From the NCBI RefSeq assembly GCF_014199945.1, contig NZ_JACHOR010000003.1, forward strand, positions 479,663 through 543,662: 64,000 nt of DNA. Reading direction: 5' to 3'. The notes beneath the pieces were generated by a model. It searched no databases. It was given only the letters and a program-made list of their open reading frames with translations, and was not told where the DNA came from. This document shows positions 58,267-64,000 of the stretch, one piece after another. The position numbers and the translations under genes were made by a program. How positions within the stretch are numbered: position 1 is the stretch's first letter; each line of letters begins with the position of its first letter. Source of the DNA: Brevundimonas variabilis (GTDB lineage: Bacteria > Pseudomonadota > Alphaproteobacteria > Caulobacterales > Caulobacteraceae).

Positions 58267-58935
58267 ATGCAAGTCCAAGTCAGCGGCAAGCACGTGGATG
58301 TCGGCGAAGCGTTAGGCTCGCGCATCTCCCTGGAACTCCAAGAGGGCGTCGGAAAATACTTCGAACGCGGCGGTGAAAACGCCGAGGTCGTCGTGTCCAA
58401 GGATGGCTATGGTTTCAAGGTGGACTGTTGGGTCCGCCTTGCATCCGGCCAGACCCTTGTGACCACCGGGCTGGGGGGCGATGCCCACTCAGCCTTCACA
58501 GAAAGTCTCGACAAGCTCGAGAAGCGGGTCCGTCGCTACAAGCGTCGGCTCAAGGATCACCATATCGGGCCCAAGGGCCTGTCGCCCGAGAAAACCGAAA
58601 ATGCCGCCCGCGACGTGGCCCGCAGCATAGTGCTCCGGGATCCTGACACGATCGAGGACGACGATTTCGGCGACACCAGCGCGGCTGACGAAGCGCCGCC
58701 AGTCGGGATGGTCATTGCCGAAACCCAGGCGGAAATCCGGACCATCACGGTCGGACGGGCGGTGCTGGAACTCGACATGACCGGTTATCCGGTACTCCTG
58801 TTCCGAAATGCCGCTCATGGTGGCCTGGCGGTCGTTTATCGTCGCCCGGACGGGAATGTCGGCTGGATCGATCCAGAACGCACGCAAAGCCTTAACAGCC
58901 GGACTCCCGCCCAGAGCAACGGCGCTCACGCCTGA
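58267..58935 (+). CDS. hpf: Long-form ribosome hibernation promoting factor
   Basis: A 222-residue protein. The N-terminal S30AE domain is MQVQVSGKHVDVGEALGSRI to KRVRRYKRRLKDH, and the C-terminal dimerisation domain is ITVGRAVLELDMTGYPVLLF. Long HPF joins two 70S ribosomes into an inactive dimer in stationary phase. The ATG is at 58267; AAGGAG lies rather far upstream (about 15 bases). Order rpoN-hpf-ptsN is conserved in alphaproteobacteria. Confidence 0.95.
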   Translation: MQVQVSGKHVDVGEALGSRISLELQEGVGKYFERGGENAEVVVSKDGYGFKVDCWVRLASGQTLVTTGLGGDAHSAFTESLDKLEKRVRRYKRRLKDHHIGPKGLSPEKTENAARDVARSIVLRDPDTIEDDDFGDTSAADEAPPVGMVIAETQAEIRTITVGRAVLELDMTGYPVLLFRNAAHGGLAVVYRRPDGNVGWIDPERTQSLNSRTPAQSNGAHA

Positions 58936-58987
58936 CGCACACGTTCGTGTGATGGGTCATGAACCTTTTGTTCAGGGGCTATCGCAA

Positions 58988-59020
58988 GGGAGCGGGACGG
59001 TCTAAAGGCCGCCCGCTCCC
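58988..59020 (+). terminator. Hairpin between hpf and ptsN
   Basis: GGGAGCGGG (58988-58996) pairs with CCCGCTCCC (59012-59020). No T tract follows, so it may reduce rather than stop transcription into ptsN, or act on RNA stability. Confidence 0.45.
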
Positions 59021-59056
59021 GATGGGATCAGTTGCGAGAGTCTGGAACCGCTACTC

Positions 59057-59524
59057 ATGCACATCGGTGATCTTTTGATCGGCGACGCTATCCTGATGCG
59101 TCAGGGAGCCTCCTCCAAACGTCAGGCACTGCATATCGTCGCTGAGGCGGCGTCAGAGCTGTTCGGATTGAGCGAAACCACCATCTTCGACGCCCTGCTG
59201 GAGCGTGAAGCCCTCGGTTCGACGGGGCTTGGTTCCGGTGTGGCTGTTCCGCACGCCCGACTTGCCGGGCTCGATCGCGTCAAGGCGGTCTTCGTCAAGC
59301 TTGAGTCGCCGGTACCCTATGACGCCGTGGATGATCGGCCCGTCGATCTGATGTTCGGGCTGTTCGCTCCGCCAACCGATGGGGCGGAGCATCTCAGAGC
59401 CCTGGCCGCCGTTTCGCGGACGATGAGGTCCCCGGATTTCCGTCAGCGGTTGCGACAGGCCAACACGATCGATGCAATCAGCGCGCTGTTTGTCCAGCAG
59501 AGCCCCGCCGCGACCGCAGCCTGA
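59057..59524 (+). CDS. ptsN: Nitrogen-PTS EIIA protein
   Basis: A 155-residue EIIA-Ntr protein. The phosphorylated His is at about 66 in GSGVAVPHARL; the N-terminus LLIGDAILMRQGASSKRQAL and SRTMRSPDFRQRLRQA are family-typical. EIIA-Ntr is a regulatory PTS protein that links nitrogen and carbon state to potassium transport, stringent response and, in Caulobacter, (p)ppGpp control. Third gene after rpoN and hpf. Confidence 0.94.
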   Translation: MHIGDLLIGDAILMRQGASSKRQALHIVAEAASELFGLSETTIFDALLEREALGSTGLGSGVAVPHARLAGLDRVKAVFVKLESPVPYDAVDDRPVDLMFGLFAPPTDGAEHLRALAAVSRTMRSPDFRQRLRQANTIDAISALFVQQSPAATAA

Positions 59525-59536
59525 TCCTCAAAAAGT

Positions 59537-59794
59537 CTAGTGCACCGAGACGGGTGCGAGTTCATGCGCCACGGCAGCGGCAAAGGCCGTCTTGCGATCC
59601 ATCATGACGGCCAGACGCTCCCCGTCTGCGCTGTGAACAGCATACAGGATCTGGTCCGGGTCGATTTCCAGCGCCTTGGCTTCAGGGGTCAGGACATCAT
59701 CAAGCACGTCCGAAGCCGTGATCTCACGCACGTACACCAGGTCCGGGGCACCCAGACCGGCAAAGTCTTCCTTGGTCATCAGTATTGGGGTCAT
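59537..59794 (-). CDS. DUF1150 protein beside hsp20
   Basis: An 85-residue protein: MTPILMTKEDFAGLGAPDLVYVREIT, then DPDQILYAVHSADGERLAVM and DRKTAFAAAVAHE. This is the DUF1150 pattern, which in alphaproteobacteria is often found directly after a small heat shock gene, as here (66 bases downstream of hsp20). Function unknown, but cotranscription suggests a heat-shock role. It is convergent with ptsN, 12 bases apart. Confidence 0.85.
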   Translation of the reverse strand: MTPILMTKEDFAGLGAPDLVYVREITASDVLDDVLTPEAKALEIDPDQILYAVHSADGERLAVMMDRKTAFAAAVAHELAPVSVH

Positions 59795-59860
59795 GGGCAG
59801 TTGGACTCCTTGTTGATCCGGTAACGCCCGAACGGACGGACGGTTCGACCCTGCGACGTT

Positions 59861-60280
59861 TCAGCCAAAAGCGATGGGAATCTGCCGAACGGTACGCACC
59901 GGTTCGGGACGGCTCAGGTTCACATGGAGCAGTCCGTGCTCCAGGCGGGCGCCTTCGACCTCAAGCCCGTCCGCGAGGACGAAGCTTCTGACAAACCCCC
60001 GGGCAGCGATCCCGCGGTGCAGAAAGGACTGTTCCCCTCTCGCGCCATCCTCGCGCTTGCCCTGGATCGTCAGCTGCCGCCCCTCAAGCGTGATGGCCAG
60101 GTCTTCAGGCGTGAATCCCGCCACAGCCAGCGTGATGCGAACGGCATCATCGCCGATCTGCTCCACGTTGTAGGGCGGATAACCTTCGGCAGCCGCCTTG
60201 GTTGCCCGATCGATCAGGGCACGCGTTTGATCGAAACCAAGCAAAAAGGGACTGTCGAACAACACAGTACGGTTGGTCAT
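59861..60280 (-). CDS. Hsp20 small heat shock protein (IbpA-like)
   Basis: A 139-residue alpha-crystallin domain protein. It starts MTNRTVLFDSPFLLGFDQTR and YPPYNVEQIGDDAVRITLAV, then FTPEDLAITLEGRQLTIQGK, FLHRGIAARGFVRSFVLAD and LEHGLLHVNLSRPEP, the core of class A alphaproteobacterial small heat shock proteins. It keeps unfolded proteins soluble. A ROSE-like leader overlaps the ribosome site, so translation is probably temperature-controlled. Confidence 0.93.
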   Translation of the reverse strand: MTNRTVLFDSPFLLGFDQTRALIDRATKAAAEGYPPYNVEQIGDDAVRITLAVAGFTPEDLAITLEGRQLTIQGKREDGARGEQSFLHRGIAARGFVRSFVLADGLEVEGARLEHGLLHVNLSRPEPVRTVRQIPIAFG

Positions 60281-60345
60281 ATCTGAGCCCTCCCAAGAAG
60301 CGACTGCTGCGGATCATCTTCCCGCGAGGGCGAAGGCGACCATTC
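60281..60345 (-). promoter_or_regulatory. ROSE-like RNA thermometer in the hsp20 leader
   Basis: On the minus strand, GTCGCTTCTTGGGAGGGC lies 8 bases before the ATG. It has the ROSE motif U(U/C)GCU in the form UCGCU, a UUGG-type turn and the Shine-Dalgarno GGGAGGG, so GCUUC can pair with GAGGGC with one bulged G. Such hairpins melt on heat shock. Upstream hairpins of the ROSE leader were not modelled, so the 5' border is approximate. Confidence 0.6.
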
Positions 60346-60350
60346 TGAAA

Positions 60351-60378
60351 ATATGAGTGACCAGAGCGATCCAATCAA
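60351..60378 (-). promoter_or_regulatory. Possible heat-shock promoter for hsp20
   Basis: On the minus strand TTGATT (60378-60373) and TCATAT (60356-60351) are 16 bases apart, with a +1 near 60345. The match to the alphaproteobacterial sigma-32 consensus is partial. The thermometer would then form the transcript leader. Confidence 0.35.
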
Positions 60379-60396
60379 CTGAAATCAACAGTTGAT
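60374..60396. repeat. Inverted repeat between hsp20 and the hydrolase gene
   Basis: ATCAACTG and CAGTTGAT are separated by 7 bases. The repeat overlaps the proposed -35 of hsp20 and lies about 106 bases in front of the divergent hydrolase ATG, so it may be an operator for either gene. Confidence 0.45.
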
Positions 60397-60501
60397 GACA
60401 AAACCGTCTCGGTCCCGACACGATGCCGCAACCCGAAAGGTGCAGGCTGGTTATGTCGGGCATCGGGCAGCCGCCGCCCTTCCCACCCACAGGAGCCGAC
60501 C

Positions 60502-61335
60502 ATGGGACTGATCAACGTCGACGAAGAGAATGCGTCGCCCATCGATCTCTACTTCGAGGATCATGGCGACGGCAGACCGGTCATTCTCGTGCACGGCTGG
60601 CCTCTGAGCAGTGCGTCATGGGAAAAACAGACCTCGGCGCTGCTGGAAGCGGGCTATCGCGTGATCCGCTACGACCGTCGTGGCTTCGGACAGTCCGACA
60701 AGCCGTCGACGGGATATGACTACGACACGCTGGCGTCCGACCTCGATATTCTGGTGACCGAACTCGATCTGTCGGATGTCGCCCTTGTCGGCTTCTCCAT
60801 GGGTGGCGGTGAACTGGCCCGCTATGTGGGAAATCAGGGAACCGACCGGATTTCGAAGCTGGTGTTCATCTCTGCGATCGCGCCGTTCCTGCTCAAGACC
60901 GACGACAACCCGGAGGGCGTCGATCGCTCGGTCTTCACCGGCATCGAGACGGCCATCCAGAACGACCGTCCGGACTTCCTGAAAGGCTTTCTCCAGTCCT
61001 TCTACAACTTCGACGCCCTTGGCGGTTCGCGGATCAGCCAGGCGGTTGTTGATGCCAACTGGGCTGTCGCCGTCCAGGCCTCGCCAAAGGGCACGCTGGA
61101 TTGTGTCGGGGCCTGGCTCGAGGATTTCCGAGAGGATGTTGCCGCGATCGACGTGCCAACCCTGATCATTCACGGAACCGAGGATCAGATCGTGCCGATC
61201 GAGGCGTCGGGCGGTCGAATGCCGGACCTGATCGACGGGGCGGAACTTGTCCGGATCGCAGGCGGACCCCACGGCATCCTGTGGACCCATGCGGAGCAGG
61301 TGAATGCGGCCCTGCTCGAGTTTCTCGCAGACTGA
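60502..61335 (+). CDS. Alpha/beta hydrolase (haloperoxidase-like)
   Basis: A 277-residue alpha/beta hydrolase related to non-haem chloroperoxidases and esterases. The oxyanion region is ILVHGWPLSSASWEKQ, then YDRRGFGQSDKPS, nucleophile elbow GFSMGGGELA, acid in TLIIHGTEDQIVP and the final His in GGPHGILWTH. No signal peptide. Substrate unknown. The ATG at 60502 has AGGAG about 11 bases upstream. It is convergent with the thiolase gene. Confidence 0.88.
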   Translation: MGLINVDEENASPIDLYFEDHGDGRPVILVHGWPLSSASWEKQTSALLEAGYRVIRYDRRGFGQSDKPSTGYDYDTLASDLDILVTELDLSDVALVGFSMGGGELARYVGNQGTDRISKLVFISAIAPFLLKTDDNPEGVDRSVFTGIETAIQNDRPDFLKGFLQSFYNFDALGGSRISQAVVDANWAVAVQASPKGTLDCVGAWLEDFREDVAAIDVPTLIIHGTEDQIVPIEASGGRMPDLIDGAELVRIAGGPHGILWTHAEQVNAALLEFLAD

Positions 61336-61343
61336 TCTGGCCC

Positions 61344-61380
61344 GACGGCCTCCTCTCCTCGATCCGGACAGGAGGCCGTC
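61344..61380. terminator. Hairpin between the convergent hydrolase and thiolase genes
   Basis: GACGGCCTCCT (61344-61354) pairs perfectly with AGGAGGCCGTC (61370-61380). There is no T tract, so Rho-independent strength is uncertain, but its place between two convergent stops suggests termination. Confidence 0.5.
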
Positions 61381-61386
61381 CCGGCC

Positions 61387-62589
61387 TCAGTAGATTTCGA
61401 ACAGACCGGCCGCGCCCATGCCTCCGCCGATGCACATCGTGACCACGCCATAACGCGCGCCGCGACGCTTGCCTTCGATCAGAACGTGGCCGGTCATGCG
61501 TGCACCGGACATGCCGTAGGGGTGACCGATCGAAATGGCTCCGCCGGACACGTTCAGGCGATCCATCGGGATGCCGAGGGTATCGGCACAATACAGAACC
61601 TGAGCCGCGAACGCCTCGTTCAGTTCCCAGATGCCGATGTCATCCATGGTCAGTCCGTGGCGCTTGAGCAGTTTGGGCACCGCATAGACCGGACCGATTC
61701 CCATTTCATCCGGCTCGCATCCCGCGACCGCCATGCCGCGATAGGCACCCAGCGGGACAAGGTTTCGCTTCACAGCCTCGCCGGCCTCCATGATCACGGC
61801 TGCCGAGGCCCCGTCCGATAGCTGGGAGGCATTGCCGGCCGTAATGAACTCGCCCTGCTGAATCACCTCGCCCCCGCCAAACACAGGCTTGAGCGATTGC
61901 AGACCTTCCAGGGTGGTTTCCGGACGATTGCCTTCGTCCTTCGACAGGGTGACCTCCTTCGATGACGCCTGGCCCGTAGCCTTGTCGACCACCAGCGTGT
62001 GGGTGGTCATGGGCACGATCTCGGCATCGAGCCGGCCCTCGGCCTGGGCCTGGGCCGTCCGTTGCTGGGACTGCAGGGCATACTCGTCCTGGCGATCCCG
62101 GGAGACGCCGTATCGCTTCGACACGATCTCGGCAGTTTCGAGCATGGACATGTAGATGTGGGGCGACAGCGCCAGCAGTGCCTCGTCCTTCATCCGGTAC
62201 AGGTTCATGTGCTGGTTCTGGACCAGGGAAATGCTCTCCAGCCCGCCGCCGACCGCCATCTTCTGCTGGTCGAAGATCACCTGTTTCGCTGCGGTCGCAA
62301 TGCCCATCAGCCCGGAGGCGCACTGGCGGTCCAGGCTCATGCCCGGAACGGATGCCGGCAATCCCGCCGCAAGGGCGATCTGGCGGGCGACGTTCGTGCC
62401 GGTCGAGCCCTGCTGGAGGGCCGCCCCCATGATCACGTCCTCGATCTCGGCCGGATCGACGCCCGCCCGTGCCACGGCGTGGCGCACGGCGTGGCCCCCG
62501 AGCGACGGTGCGGCCGTATCGTTGAAGGCGCCGCGATAGGCGCGCCCAATCGGTGTACGGGCAGTTGAGACGATGACGGCTTCACGCAT
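61387..62589 (-). CDS. Acetyl-CoA acyltransferase (thiolase)
   Basis: A 400-residue thiolase. The acyl-binding Cys is Cys90 in [12 protein letters not shown]; the other catalytic residues are in [10 protein letters not shown] (His) and [13 protein letters not shown] (Cys). It would cleave 3-ketoacyl-CoA in beta-oxidation, or act as an acetyl-CoA C-acyltransferase. The SDR gene upstream on the same strand fits beta-oxidation of a hydroxyacyl-CoA. The 155-base gap between them holds no gene. Confidence 0.94.
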   Translation of the reverse strand: MREAVIVSTARTPIGRAYRGAFNDTAAPSLGGHAVRHAVARAGVDPAEIEDVIMGAALQQGSTGTNVARQIALAAGLPASVPGMSLDRQCASGLMGIATAAKQVIFDQQKMAVGGGLESISLVQNQHMNLYRMKDEALLALSPHIYMSMLETAEIVSKRYGVSRDRQDEYALQSQQRTAQAQAEGRLDAEIVPMTTHTLVVDKATGQASSKEVTLSKDEGNRPETTLEGLQSLKPVFGGGEVIQQGEFITAGNASQLSDGASAAVIMEAGEAVKRNLVPLGAYRGMAVAGCEPDEMGIGPVYAVPKLLKRHGLTMDDIGIWELNEAFAAQVLYCADTLGIPMDRLNVSGGAISIGHPYGMSGARMTGHVLIEGKRRGARYGVVTMCIGGGMGAAGLFEIY

Positions 62590-62744
62590 CCGGGCAGTCC
62601 TTCATGAGGGGCCGCCACCCGCGAGGTGATCGCGTACAAGAGGCCCGGTTTCCTGTGCAGGCGCGTCCGATGCTGTGTCCGGTTCGCGCCTGTCACAGGG
62701 AACTTACGCACCTGCCGCAACGGCAAGGCAAGCCTCCATGCGGA

Positions 62745-63656
62745 TCAGGACCGGCCTTGCGTCGCGCTCGCCTTGGTCAGTTCAATCATTCCCTGGGCAG
62801 CCCCCATTTCCGGGACGATCTCGCCAGTCCGATCGGAAATGGCATCAAAGCCTGCTGCAACCTGTTCGGCCGCATCGTCTCCGGCTGCATGAATTCCCTG
62901 GGTCAGGGTGACATAGGCGCGTTCGAACCCGCCGGCGCCGGCCGCCAGAATGCAGCGGCTCGGCGCGTCGTCGCAGACCAGATACAGCAGACCCGGCGTG
63001 ACCCGTTCCGGATCCAGCAGCTCCAGCGGCAGGGCCGCCCCCAGATCCTCGGTCATGCGGGTGTGGGCCGTCGGCGCGAGGCAGTTGACGCGGATGTCGT
63101 TCTTGCCGCCCTCGATGGCCAGGGTCTGCATCAGGCCCACGAGCGCCATCTTGGCTGCCCCATAGTTGGCCTGGCCGAAATTGCCGTAAAGGCCGGACGA
63201 AGAGGTCGTCATCACGATCCGCCCATAGTTCTGGGTCCGCATCGTCTCCCAGACCGCCTTGGTGCAGTTGACCGCACCCATCAGGTGAACGTCGACCACG
63301 AAGCGGAAATCCTCGAGCGACATCTTGGCAAAGGACTTGTCGCGCAGGACCCCGGCATTGTTCACCAGGATGTCGATCCGTCCCCATTTCGCAAGAACCT
63401 CGTCGACCATGGCCTGGACAGCAGCCGCATCGGTGACGGAGGCACCATTGGCGATGGCCTCGCCGCCAGCCGCAAGGATCTCGGCGACCACGGCCTGCGC
63501 CGGGGTTTCGGAAGCGCCCTCGCCATCACGGGCCACGCCCAGATCGTTTACGACGACCTTTGCGCCCCGTGCTGCCAGTGCGAGCGCGTGGGAACGTCCG
63601 AGACCGCCGCCCGCCCCTGTCACAATCGCAACCTTGCCATCAAATCGGATAGTCAT
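62745..63656 (-). CDS. SDR-family dehydrogenase (MFE-2-like hydroxyacyl-CoA dehydrogenase type)
   Basis: A 303-residue short-chain dehydrogenase. The cofactor loop TGAGGGLGRSHALALAARGA is followed by VVVNDLGVARDGEG, the NAG motif VNNAGVLRDKSFAKM and the catalytic SSSGLYGNFGQANYGAAKMAL (Tyr-x-x-x-Lys within). The segments RDGEGASETP and LRDKSFAKM resemble the peroxisomal multifunctional enzyme 2 dehydrogenase, so a 3-hydroxyacyl-CoA substrate is likely. It lies upstream of the thiolase gene. Confidence 0.92.
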   Translation of the reverse strand: MTIRFDGKVAIVTGAGGGLGRSHALALAARGAKVVVNDLGVARDGEGASETPAQAVVAEILAAGGEAIANGASVTDAAAVQAMVDEVLAKWGRIDILVNNAGVLRDKSFAKMSLEDFRFVVDVHLMGAVNCTKAVWETMRTQNYGRIVMTTSSSGLYGNFGQANYGAAKMALVGLMQTLAIEGGKNDIRVNCLAPTAHTRMTEDLGAALPLELLDPERVTPGLLYLVCDDAPSRCILAAGAGGFERAYVTLTQGIHAAGDDAAEQVAAGFDAISDRTGEIVPEMGAAQGMIELTKASATQGRS

Positions 63657-63858
63657 GCCTTGGCCTTGTCTGGGTGAATGTTGATAGGCGGAAGCGACGA
63701 ACCAATTTCCGCCGTCAACCGCTTCATATGTGTTGGAATGGCGCCACAGTCGTCACATTGATAGCGTATTGGCGGAACCAGTAGAACAGTCTGCCGTTCG
63801 GCCCCGTGAGTGTCGGGTGTAGAAACCGGCCCAGCAATAAAAAGTCATGAGGACCATA

Positions 63859-64000
63859 TGAAACTGAAACTTCTCGCAAGCGTCGCAGTCGCAGGCCTGT
63901 TCGCCGCCGGTGCCGCCTCGGCCGAGCCGGACGGCTGGTACGGCGCGGTTGACGCCGGCTATCACGTCATCGACGACATCAACACCGAGTCCTCGACCAC
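63859..64000 (+). CDS. OmpA-like outer-membrane protein (3' partial)
   Basis: Only 47 codons are in the window. They encode a signal peptide (MKLKLLASVAVAGLFAAGAA, cleavage near ASA-EP) and the start of a beta barrel, GWYGAVDAGYHVIDDI. This GWYxxxDxGYH start matches the N-terminal barrel of OmpA-family porins in Caulobacterales, which usually end with a peptidoglycan-binding domain outside this window. GAGG lies 5 bases before the ATG. The 200-base region in front holds no other gene. Confidence 0.82.

Overview
The window is a contiguous piece of a GC-rich alphaproteobacterial chromosome, most likely from the Caulobacterales and close to Brevundimonas. The evidence is the flagellar order fliF-fliG-fliH(flbE)-fliN-flbD, the Caulobacter-type sigma-54 regulator FlbD, a CtrA-type box in front of fliF, the aroA-cmk-rpsA-ihfB and rnd-lptC-lptA-lptB-rpoN-hpf-ptsN neighbourhoods, and a final OmpA-like porin start. 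No integrase, transposase, prophage or CRISPR array was seen. Apart from one palindromic intergenic element it reads as core chromosome.

Layout. 1-2.0 kb: the end of a CoxE-like VWA protein, a small secreted protein with a probable frameshift, and a CsbD-like protein. 2.1-13.8 kb (minus): a long run that starts at fliF and continues through fliG, fliH, fliN, flbD, a class A beta-lactamase gene and flhA, then four overlapping signalling genes (CHASE3 histidine kinase, response regulator, REC-HisKA_2 kinase, NUDIX hydrolase). 13.8-21 kb: lipoprotein hydrolase, uracil-DNA glycosylase, DUF3253, thioesterase, GST, nucleoside transporter, and a formaldehyde detoxification cluster (adhC, VOC protein, fghA, a 74-residue protein). 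21-26.7 kb: a palindromic repeat, then trmJ, a TPR-sulfotransferase, dihydroorotase and a family 9 glycosyltransferase, with ygfZ divergent. 26.7-36.6 kb: a secreted S46 peptidase, then cpoB-tilS-ftsH, folP, an SMR transporter, thiD, a nucleotidyltransferase and a PhzF protein. 36.6-46 kb: a small secreted Arg-rich protein, tldD, a TraB/GumN-like protein divergent from a TonB-dependent receptor, a POT peptide transporter, acetyltransferases and mscL. 46-51 kb (minus): ihfB, rpsA, cmk, ridA, aroA. 51-60 kb: a TIGR02300 protein, tRNA-Ala, a complex I NDUFA9-like protein, tRNA-Leu, rnd-lptCAB, a reversed DUF805 gene, rpoN-hpf-ptsN, then DUF1150 and hsp20. 60.5-64 kb: an alpha/beta hydrolase, thiolase, SDR enzyme and the 5' end of an OmpA-like gene.

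Functional links. The window holds both sigma-54 (rpoN) and its flagellar activator FlbD about 48 kb apart. Three genes point to peptide use (S46 peptidase, POT transporter, TonB receptor). The formaldehyde genes form a complete glutathione-dependent route to formate. The points most worth a second look are the beta-lactamase gene translationally nested between flbD and flhA, the four-gene signalling block behind flhA, the VOC and 74-residue proteins inside the formaldehyde cluster, the GumN-like protein with a TonB-box-like segment beside a receptor, and a probable ROSE thermometer in front of hsp20. I did not find a clear new defence or mobile system.
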